Below, piece by piece: positions 9,592 to 17,144 of a DNA stretch of 21,527 nucleotides. Origin of the DNA: Chara braunii (Eukaryota; Streptophyta; Charophyceae; Charales; Characeae); assembly GCA_003427395.1 (NCBI GenBank), contig BFEA01001207.1, forward strand, positions 69,566-91,092, read 5' to 3'. The notes under the pieces were generated by a model. It saw only the letters and a list, made by a program, of their open reading frames with translations. It ran no database searches and was not told where the DNA came from. The translations under genes and the position numbers were made by a program. Position 1 is the first letter of the stretch; every line of letters begins with the position of its first letter.

Positions 9592-10006
9592 GTCGAGTAG
9601 GATTCGACAATGGCCAGGCCGTCGCCATCAGTCGTCGAGTCGAACACGACGGCAGGGAAGCGCCAAAGGCTCCGACCACTGTCGAGTCGGACTCGACGAT
9701 GACCCCAGGGCGTCGTCGATTTCATCTCGGCATTGTCGAGTCCGACCCGACAATGAACCCAGGCCGTGGAGTCGAAAGCGACGGTGGACCAGCGCCAAGT
9801 CGTACGACCGACGTCGAGTCAAACTCAACAAATGTCCGGGGCCGTTGTCGAGTCCGACTCGATGACCACGGTCCGTTGTCGAGTTCGACTCGACAATGGC
9901 CATATGACATGCCGCTGCCGATGTGTTGGACTCGATGGCCCCATGCTGGCCGCTGTCGAGTTCTACTCGACGACGGAGTGCTGGCCATTGTCGAGTACGA
10001 CTCGAC
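9592..10006. repeat. Cluster of nine 17-bp dyads (GTCGAGT-N3-ACTCGAC)
   Basis: Nine copies of an inverted 7-bp arm with a 3-base spacer start at 9592, 9634, 9681, 9735, 9813, 9847, 9878, 9955 and 9990. Several are perfect (9681, 9878, 9955, 9990) and others have one to three changes. Start-to-start spacing is irregular (42, 47, 54, 78, 34, 31, 77 and 35 bases), so this is not a simple tandem array. Short flanking words such as aatggcc recur beside several copies. It lies between the divergent minus-strand transposase-like gene and the + strand ORF at 10310. They could be operator-like protein sites or short hairpins. Confidence 0.85.
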
Positions 10007-10309
10007 GGTGGCAAGCCGGCCGGCGTCGAGACAAGCTCTACGAACTCGTCCGCCGGCAAGAGCCAAGGCCTTTGGCCATCCGTTTGAGCTTCTCGATTGT
10101 CCGTCATCGGCCTCGTCGCGAGGAACGCAACGATGGATAGCCGCCGACGGAATTTGTCGTTCTGTGTGTTTTCTCCTTCTGTTTTGGGAATTCGCAATGC
10201 CTGGTTGCTGTGTGTAACTGCGATGGCTCCTCGGTGTGTGAGCGCGTTCGACCTTAGCAATGGCTCCCTGTTGTGGTCGTCAATCGTCTGTGTGTGTAGG
10301 ACGTTTGCG

Positions 10310-11092
10310 ATGGCTCACCCCTTCGATTACTCGTTCCCTTTGAATGCTAAGGCAAGGTACCTGCGAGGTTCAAGGCGGGAGACAACTATACTTGAGGCCC
10401 ATAGAGAAGGCTTCGACACGGACCCTTGGATGAGCGTTATGCCCTGGCTTGAAAAGCCCTTCGATGCATGGTCCGAATTGGACTGGGAGAACACAATGAA
10501 AGACTGCCCTTGGGCATCTGATTATCGACTAGCATCCAGCCAGGAATGGGGGACATTCATCTTCCTTGACCACATCCTCCTGACGAAACACACGCCGGTG
10601 TTGTCTGCGGTATTTCGTACCAGAGACCGGTCTTTGTCGTTGACTGCGCACAACGTGTCATGTCCACCGCGATTGTGGGGACCATCGATGAAGATGGAGT
10701 TGCTGGACTGCGTGAAACAGAACCAATTTCTAGAGGAATATCCCCTTCCTTTCCAGGACAACTTGACGGGGAGTGTGTCATACTTCTGCGTACATGTTGA
10801 TCTCTGTCGTTTCTCTTTCGCTAGGGTTCTTTGTGTTTCGGTAAGAAATAGAAGTAAGACTTCAGCGAAAGCAAGTATTTACGTGTCGAGGAACGAGTTC
10901 ATCGTTGACGGGGACTCGATTATGTTAACGCATGGTTGGAGGAACGGTAGGTTTGACGTGAAACTGGTGGGGCAGATCGATACACCCCGACATTGGGAGG
11001 AGGTCGAGGAGTACGTGAAGGTCATTAGAGACGCCATCGGTCGAACTTTAGCGAGATCATGTGGTTTCGTTCGTGCACGATACGTGTCTTGA
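10310..11092 (+). CDS. Hypothetical protein, 260 codons
   Basis: The frame opens at an ATG in a strong plant-type context (gcgATGGCT) and ends with TGA at 11090-11092. The frame extends upstream to 10097 but that part looks non-coding and contains a similar gATGGCT at about 10223. The first 150 residues are rich in Trp and acidic residues (W-S-E-L-D-W-E-N near 10468-10491) and hydrophobic strands follow. The last part is rich in charged residues. A GTAAGA donor-like site at 10841 and an acceptor-like ctttcgctAG near 10823 lie in the frame, so it may be spliced or the reading through 10770-10870 may be false. I do not recognise any family, and no transmembrane segment or signal peptide stands out. 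Confidence 0.4.
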   Translation: MAHPFDYSFPLNAKARYLRGSRRETTILEAHREGFDTDPWMSVMPWLEKPFDAWSELDWENTMKDCPWASDYRLASSQEWGTFIFLDHILLTKHTPVLSAVFRTRDRSLSLTAHNVSCPPRLWGPSMKMELLDCVKQNQFLEEYPLPFQDNLTGSVSYFCVHVDLCRFSFARVLCVSVRNRSKTSAKASIYVSRNEFIVDGDSIMLTHGWRNGRFDVKLVGQIDTPRHWEEVEEYVKVIRDAIGRTLARSCGFVRARYVS

Positions 11093-11207
11093 TTCTCCTC
11101 CACTGCAACCCTGTGCAGTCCACAGCTCCTGACGTACGGTTCATCCCTGAACGCAGTGTACGGTTTCGGGGCGAAAGGATAGGCGAGGTCGAGGGGGAGG
11201 TCATGGG

Positions 11208-11317
11208 AGATGAACAGTGTAGGACATGTCAGCTATTCAGCTGTTCAGCAAAAGTGACACCTGAGATTGTGTATGCGTGCGAGCATTGAGTTTGATGTGA
11301 GCTTGTCGACGCCGGTT
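11208..11317 (+). repeat. Diverged duplication, copy 1
   Basis: This roughly 110-base segment and the one at 11518-11623 share the order gatgaacagtg, attcagc..ttcagca, tgagattgtgt/tgagactgtgt, tttgatgtga and ttgtcga.gccggttt. In translation both read D-E-Q-C-x2-C at the start and F-D-V-x-L-S-x-P at the end, although each needs frame changes or has stops. They look like two old copies of one coding exon. Confidence 0.6.
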
Positions 11318-11321
11318 TAAC

Positions 11322-11361
11322 CTCTCTCTCTCTTTCTCTCTCTTATGTGTGCGTGTGTGTG
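11322..11361. repeat. Short CT/GT microsatellite
   Basis: A TC-rich run at 11322-11343 is followed by a GT-rich run at 11345-11361, between the two diverged copies. It makes the Cys-rich ORF reading here (11347 on) unreliable. Confidence 0.8.
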
Positions 11362-11517
11362 TTTAGTGATCGGTGGAGCGTACTGTTAGCCGCTCGTTGC
11401 GTGTGCCGGTTGCCTGCCTTGCCAATTGAATGCCTCAAATTAATGATGGCTGTAGGCTTCCAATTGATATGCCTTGATTGGTGTGCCTTGTTCGTGACGC
11501 CGCTTCCTATTCAGCGA

Positions 11518-11623
11518 AAGATGAACAGTGTGAGAAATGTGGGCCATTCAGCAACAGTGTGGACTGAGACTGTGTGTGTTATGAAAGCAACGGTTTTGAT
11601 GTGAAATTGTCGATGCCGGGTTT
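11518..11623 (+). repeat. Diverged duplication, copy 2
   Basis: Partner of the segment at 11208-11317, lying 310 bases downstream. The D-E-Q-C-x2-C start is clear at about 11521-11538 and the F-D-V-K-L-S end at 11596-11613. A TGA interrupts the frame near 11566. No known family recognised. Confidence 0.6.
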
Positions 11624-11769
11624 CGATCCTTCTGCCTTGTTTGATGTGACTTTTAGCTACGCCGCTCCCGTGTTCTGTTTGTCCGCTTTTGGATACGTCG
11701 TCCCGTTCCCGTGTTCTGTTTGCCAGCCCGGTCGTGTCGAACTGTCGCGCTGGCCCCCCACGTTTGAGT

Positions 11770-12095
11770 CGAACTTGATCGAATCGACCTCCATCGAGTC
11801 GAACACGATCGCCTGGGCTCACAATCGGATCCAACACGATCGTCTGGACTCACGATCGTCTGTACTCATGATCGCCTGGACTCACGATCGTGTCCGACTC
11901 GATTATGATCGACTCGATGTGGACTCACGATCGTCTGTACTCACGATCGCCTGTACTCACGATCGTGTCCAACACGATCCAACACAATCAGATCCAACAC
12001 GAATTGACCTCCATCGTAGCTTATCGTGTTCGACTCGATCGTGTCTGACTCGATTATGATCGACTCGATCGCGTTCGACTCGATCGTGTTCGACT
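11770..12095. repeat. Irregular CGATCG/TCGA-rich repeat field, left part of the array
   Basis: This left part is built from degenerate words such as actcacgatcg and gatccaacac, plus the reversed form of the 15-bp unit (gtgttcgactcgatc) from 12021 on. CGATCG and TCGA words are dense. Open frames across it on both strands (for example repeats of F-D-S-I-V) are products of the repeat and not genes. Confidence 0.85.
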
Positions 12096-12100
12096 CGATC
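12019..12100 (+). repeat. Inverted repeat, left arm (82 bases)
   Basis: It is the reverse complement of 12278-12359 with a single difference (a C in this arm's complement where the other arm has T, at 12307). The loop between the arms is 177 bases and is itself built of the same units. The match ends sharply at both sides. Confidence 0.92.
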
Positions 12101-12351
12101 GAGTCGAGCACGATCGAGTCGAGCACGATCGTGTCGAGCTCGATCGAGTCGAACACGATCGCCTGGAATCACGATCGACTCGAAAACGATCGAGTCGAAC
12201 ACGATCGAGTCGAACGCGATCGAGTCGATCATGATCGAGTCGAACACGATTGAGTCGAACACGATCGAGTCGAGCACGATCGAGTCGAACACGATCGAGT
12301 CGAACGTGATCGAGTCGATCATAATCGAGTCAGACACGATCGAGTCGAACA
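12096..12351 (+). repeat. 15-bp tandem array (consensus CGATCGAGTCGAACA)
   Basis: Seventeen units are in register from 12096 to 12351, sixteen of 15 bases and one of 16 (12156-12171). The last eleven (12187-12351) are unbroken. Variants at the unit end (AACA, AACG, ATCA) recur in the same order in units starting at 12187 and at 12277, giving a 90-base higher-order period. Almost every unit contains GATC and TCGA. Confidence 0.92.
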
Positions 12352-12359
12352 CGATAAGC
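12278..12359 (-). repeat. Inverted repeat, right arm (82 bases)
   Basis: Partner of 12019-12100. The match includes irregular units (ATCATAATC and AGTCAGACAC) that are rare in the array, so it reflects one inverted duplication rather than chance similarity of simple repeats. Confidence 0.92.
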
Positions 12360-12559
12360 CTAGACTCACGATCGAGTCGAACACGATCGAGCTGGTAAAC
12401 AGAACATGGTCGCGGATGCCTCGTCACGAAGGAGATGCTGCCTTATCACTATCTGGAACTTTTATGCTCCTCATTTCATGCCAACGTTGTGCGGCCTTCT
12501 GATTTTTTGCTTCGCGGTGATGTGCTGTGGTGCTTTCAGATTTGGCAACGCTACAAAAC

Positions 12560-13510
12560 ATGAAAGGAGAGGGGAAGGCAAGTAAACGACAAGCAAGTAA
12601 GAATTCAGGGAGCATGGAACAATCTCCGAAAAAATCGAAGGGGATGCCGGCTGCTGGGGTTGGGAGTCTGGAGGCACCGGGGTCTAAGCGGCAACGCACC
12701 CCGGTTTCGAGGGGTGCACCTTCCACGGGCACTCCGTCAACTCGTGCTCGGGGCTCTGGACCGAATAAGGCTGTGTTGATGACTGGCGGGCCTGCGGGTC
12801 AGGAACGTGCACCTGGTCCACAGCAGGGGAGATCTGCAGTGGAGGTTATGGCCGGACGCTAACCATCTAGAGAACGTAAACCGTCTGGCGAACGTAAACC
12901 GTCTGGTGAAACGACTGCCGCGGGTCGGTGAGACGATGTCCCCGTGATTGACCACAAAGACAAGTTCTGGATGCTGGACAAGGGGGGGGAAACCGGACAA
13001 CCATCGAGTGGCCTTGTTCTATACGTGGTCATCAAAGAAAATATTGTGCCGATTGGCGGCCTAGTGAGGTGGACTGGACAAAATGTGTCGTTTGCAACTT
13101 TCGAGTTGACAATGGTCCTGAATGGAAGAGGGGGAAAAATACCAAACATTAAACACGTCGCTCTTCGATGGGCCAAACACGCGGGGTTTGGAAAGTCGCT
13201 GGTTGATGTGTTCAACCCACCAGGGACATTGGAAGTGAAGTTGCCTAACCTCGTTGACGTCCTCGGGTTTTTCGACAGTAATGTGATCGCGGGCAGAGAG
13301 TCAGTTGTGCATCCAGAGGACCGCATATTAGAGCCTAAATGCGTGTTTTCGAGAACCGTGGAGACAGGGCCTTCGATCACGATCCGCGATACGCCGCCTG
13401 GTCCGAAAGCTGGGCAGATAGGAGAGAAGGCTCCGTGTCGCGGACTGGTTGACCGTCAACCCCTATGAAGACCAGGCCAACGACGACCAAAACACCAGTT
13501 GCCTTGGGCA
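12560..13510 (+). pseudogene. ParB-methyltransferase-like gene, N-terminal segment
   Basis: I chose the ATG at 12560; the frame also runs upstream to a GTG at 12527. The first 100 residues are low-complexity and basic, with P-K-K-S-K (12632-12646) and K-R-Q-R-T (12686-12700), which look like nuclear localisation signals. TAA at 12860 and TGA at 12929 interrupt the frame; between them a hexapeptide P-S-G-E-R-K-like repeat occurs three times. From 12944 to about 13360 comes a folded-looking stretch (W-M-L-D near 12968, L-R-W-A-K-H-A-G-F near 13165). The protein then seems to continue in the next frame (D-P-R-Y-A-A-W, 13381 on) and then in a third (W-L-T-V-N-P-Y-E-D, 13446 on) up to a stop near 13524. 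I do not recognise a domain here. It belongs to the same gene as the segments downstream by its continuous direction, similar state of decay and lack of other signals. Confidence 0.5.
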
Positions 13511-13527
13511 GCTGATCGCGCTATGAT

Positions 13528-13989
13528 GTGGCCACGAAGGGACATCTCCCCTTGGTGGGCCAGCAGCGCTATGACTACACTGTGTCGAGCCGCGTAGAGG
13601 AAGTCCATGAGTATTTTGAACATGAGGATGAAGAGAACAACGAGGAATATTCGGAACGAGCAGGAGGAAAGGAACAGTATGCTGCGGGTGTCGGCGGCAT
13701 GACAAGGCATCCAGGAGAGACAAGTAAAGTGGTTGGACAGGATGAAGACAGTGAACACACTGTGAGTGCATCGGGTGGGGAGGTTGGTCCGGCAGGAGGA
13801 TATGGGAGCATCTATGAAGGATATGAGGGGGATGTGCACGCGACAGTGGCTGTGGCTGGGCGTACAGATGTTGTAGGGCTCGCTGAGCGAAAGAGGAAGC
13901 ACAGGCGGGAGAGGAAAAGTCTTATGGATAATAAACGGAGTAGGCAAGAAGCGGGTGAAAAAAGACGATTGAAAATAATGAGAGATTGA
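13528..13989 (+). pseudogene. ParB-methyltransferase-like gene, acidic and basic linker
   Basis: An open frame of about 150 codons has an acidic, Glu/Gly-rich first half and a basic end with clustered K-R (R-K-R-K-H-R-R near 13888-13908 and further K-R pairs to 13975), again NLS-like. It stops at TGA 13987-13989; the protein appears to continue one frame over as A-A-A-K-K-K then P-K-K-K-K-A-K (about 13991-14035) and on into the ParB-like part. So a one-base change near 13985 is likely. No enzymatic motif seen. Its role is probably a nuclear-targeting or DNA-binding spacer. Confidence 0.45.
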
Positions 13990-14044
13990 GGCAGCCGCGA
14001 AGAAAAAGCAGCAGCCAAAGAAAAAAAAGGCAAAAGGTGGTGTT

Positions 14045-15673
14045 ATGGAAAAGACTTCTGTTTTTTCAGCGGAACAACGACAATCGGATGAAGAGGCCAT
14101 AGGCAAGACAGTTACTAGGCCGCCAAGTTTGCGAAATATGCCATCAGTGACTTCTTCTGGTGTTCTTAGCAAAGGTTTTTTCCTTGAGTTGGACGAGCAT
14201 GGGAACCAATGTCCAGACATGGAATTCATTTTTGTCCGGTTCGACAAAATTCTGGATATCCCGGACGGGGAATTCAGATACAATCAACGCTATCTTGTGA
14301 AGCAGACGGTTGACGACATTTATGACGCAATGATTGCATCGGGTGAGGCTGCTATGAGAGAGAGAATGACTAAAGCTGCCGGTGTGAATTTTTGAACGTT
14401 GTATGAGAAGCCTGTCCTTTTGTTGGTTGCCCTCCGTGATACATTGCATACTGACGCTTCAAGGAGGATTGTGAAAGCAAGGAGGGTGCTGCCAGATGAT
14501 TTTGATCTCGAATCTGTGAACAAGTACTACTACTACCCTCTCAGCGGTCAGCATAACGTGGCGGCAACAAAAATGTGTTTTGTTGAACGCCCTGACATCG
14601 CACAAGAGCTCCGATTGGATCGCCGAACTGCGAGGCCTGTTTATTATCCGGATAAGAGCATGGACAATTACGGCACGCTGAGCACTTTCCGGGACTCCAA
14701 GGACAAATGGAATACCCCACCGCACCAGAATGTGGTAATCCAGAACATACGGAAGTTGTGGCACGAGTCGAACTATCCTGAAGCTAAAGGCGGCTCAGCG
14801 ACAGAAGCGAAAAATGCAGAGTATAGAAAGTTTGCGAGAGAGGCTCTTCGTTTGACCGGGATTCGTAATTTGATTGACATCTCCCTTACTACTCAGTGGA
14901 GCGGCCAGTGGTCTGACGCCCTCAGGCCCTACATGTTGTTGGCAAGGGCGACGAATGACGTTTTCGAAAAGGTGAAACAAGTGTACGCCGCTTGGGAAGC
15001 TGGACAATTGTCGGGGAGAGATGTTGTGAAGCCTGCTACCAAACAAGGTGAATCAGGGAAGGCACCGAGGGCTGGACCCGGATTTGAGTTGAAAGGTGGA
15101 GTTAGGTATCCGGTTCACTGGGTTCAGGGTACCAAAGGACCTGGTTACCTAGTGGCTGTGCACGATCCGGATATCAGAGCGTGGAAGCCTTTTTCAGTGC
15201 TTGGGAGGCGTAAGCGGCTGCAACTGTTGCGAGACATTCTCACAGGCAGTGTGATACTGACTCCTAAGCGAAGTGGAGCTGTTGAACGTACCGGGAAACA
15301 TTCAACGAAAACATATGTGGAAATGATGAAGATTGAAAGAGCAATGTTGAGGATGTTTCACTACTTCGTCTTCATTTCAGACCCTCACAGGAAGTCGTCA
15401 AAGTGGACGGAACCATTCTTCAACAACCTTTCCGATTTGTTTGATAAGTACTTTGATGAAGGATTAACGCCCGAGAGGTGGATCGACCAGCGTCGCCATT
15501 TCAAAGAGATGAGTTGGGTGCGAACGTTCCCGGCTATACTTGGAGGAGAGGAGGAAAAAGGAGAAGAGGGCTTCAAGAAAACAGCGTCACTTGCTGTGAA
15601 GTGCCCCGAAGAGTTCGTGCAGTTTGTCAACAAGCTGCTCGCAGATCAGAAACCAGGGGTTCGGAAAGCATAA
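14045..15673 (+). pseudogene. ParB/sulfiredoxin-like domain segment
   Basis: One frame, interrupted only by TGA 14393. The ATG at 14045 is internal to the frame of the basic linker. The layout fits a ParB N-terminal (nuclease-like or NTP-binding) domain: a strand F-V-R-F-D-K-I-L-D-I-P (14231 on), a helix V-D-D-I-Y-D-A-M-I-A-S-G (14309 on), a strand around P-V-L-L-L (14411 on), then Y-Y-Y-P-L-S-G-Q-H-N-V-A-A, where S-G-Q-H-N-V-A-A (14543-14566) corresponds to the conserved G-x-H-R-x-x-A-A loop with Asn in place of Arg. About 360 residues follow with Trp-rich and Lys-rich parts and an acidic end (E-E-E-K-G-E-E near 15551). The domain call is from motif spacing only. The frame changes near 15660 into the methyltransferase-like part. 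Confidence 0.5.
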
Positions 15674-17004
15674 GAATGTCGGGCTCGACGCAATATATAC
15701 ATTTCAAAAGACAAGACGTGAACTCTGTTTTCGTCCCATTCCAACGAGAACCAAGCGATATTTCAGACGAGATGGATTCCAAGGAAATATATAGAGTCGT
15801 CAAACATCTGAGTTGCCACACGGCCGTGCTGGATTTATGTCACCCAACCTAGATAGGGGTGTGGACTGAAGAAGTCTTTGATGGTCTGCGGAAGTTCATG
15901 GGAAAACTGGCTGGTGATTATTGGACATTATTGTGCTTCGTTCCACGGTCTTGCGAGTATACATTTTTCAAGCGAGTTACAAGTTGGGAGATTGACATTC
16001 ACTTGTCTATTCTAAAGTGGACTCGTCAGCTACAAACGACGGCGAAACATTTATGTAACGTTGCGAACTTGCCTTTGGAGGACACAGACAGAATGGCTGT
16101 CATCATGTACTCCAACGATGGGGATTATCACCGCAACACTATTCCCTTGCTTGAAGACATTCCAACAAGCACTCCAGCTGCAGATCGATCATCTGGCGAG
16201 TAGGCGGGTGACTTATCAGCACTTGTGCGCAGAGAGAGAAGGCCAAAGATCTTGGCTGATGTCGTGGAGAGGAACTTCACGCCCACAAAGTTGAAAATGG
16301 CAGGTATGGAGCCAAGGGATAAATTGGTGTACGAAGGTATGAAAAGGGAGCCAAATGCGATGGTGGAGAAATTGGAGCATTTTAGTTCTGCGGATGAGGC
16401 GGTTGTTTTCCTGGGAAAAGGTCATGCGGCGTTGATTTGGGAGTTGTTAAAGAGTCACCGTCATTGCATTGTTCTGAAAGGAGAGGGTATGAAGTTCGAG
16501 TTTCTCGTTCAATTCATCACCAAGATGGTCAAGAGTGGACTTTACCTCGCCGAATTTGTTAAGCCGCCTCCTCGACATGATGAAAAGTGTGATCTTGTCT
16601 ACAAAGTCGGCAAAAACATCGTCAACATTTGGGAGTTCCTTTTCGAGACTAAGCCAGAAAACAGAGGGGAACGTGCATATGTCGTGAGAAGGCGAAAAAT
16701 GGAATCACTTCTGAGGGGGTATCATAAAGCACTGGCGGAGACGGAAGTTGCATTTCTAGACCGTTTGGAGATGATGTACTTCGACGAACAAATCGGGGCG
16801 TTTACAATCGCAGCTTACTCAACTTGTTTTGGGGAAGGCTTCGATGCTGAGGACTCAGAGGAAGAAAGTGAAGATGGTACTTTGCAAGGAGCTTTGGCAG
16901 ATGAGAGGCAAAAAACTTGTAGCTTGGCTTCGCAAAAGATGGGTGCGCCGGGCACATCGTCCAGTTCTGGGGGGGCTTCGAGTATGGCAGTTACAACGGA
17001 GTAG
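15670..17004 (+). pseudogene. Permuted amino-methyltransferase-like segment
   Basis: This + strand frame is continuous to 17004 except for stops TAG 15850 and TAG 16201. It starts with a V-P-F-Q segment and a helix, then V-L-D-L-C-H-P (15826-15846), at the place where motif IV (D-P-P-Y type) of an amino-methyltransferase would stand. A strand L-L-C-F-V-P-R (about 15928-15948) follows. After a long insert comes F-L-G-K-G-H (16408-16425), W-E-L-L (16438-16449) and I-V-L-K-G-E (16468-16485). This resembles the F-x-G-x-G motif I and acidic motif II of permuted (beta or gamma class) N6-adenine or N4-cytosine methyltransferases. Such enzymes are often fused behind a ParB domain in phages and bacteria. 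The D-P-P-Y tetrad is not preserved, so activity is doubtful. An acidic patch D-A-E-D-S-E-E-E and Ser/Gly-rich sequence end the segment. Confidence 0.45.
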
Positions 17005-17144
17005 TTTCAACAGACCATGTACATGGCGGGCAACACAACAACGCTATCTTCCGGCCCAGTTCGGGATGATCCGAGGCTGCAGGCAATTCTCTCCCCAGAG
17101 GTTATGACAATCTATCAGCACTTGCACATAGCCTGACTACTGTT

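Noticed and set aside
9534-9725. N-terminal 60 codons of the transposase-like minus-strand frame
   Set aside because: This part is translated dyad repeat upstream of a good splice acceptor, so it is not taken as part of the protein.
9592-12359. CRISPR-like array
   Set aside because: Units are directly adjacent (15 bp) or irregularly spaced dyads, with no equal-length unique spacers, no cas genes, and a eukaryotic setting.
11941-12427. Long frames of F-D-S-I-V or I-E-S-N-T type on both strands
   Set aside because: They arise from the 15-bp unit being a multiple of three without stops; both strands are open, so there is no coding evidence.
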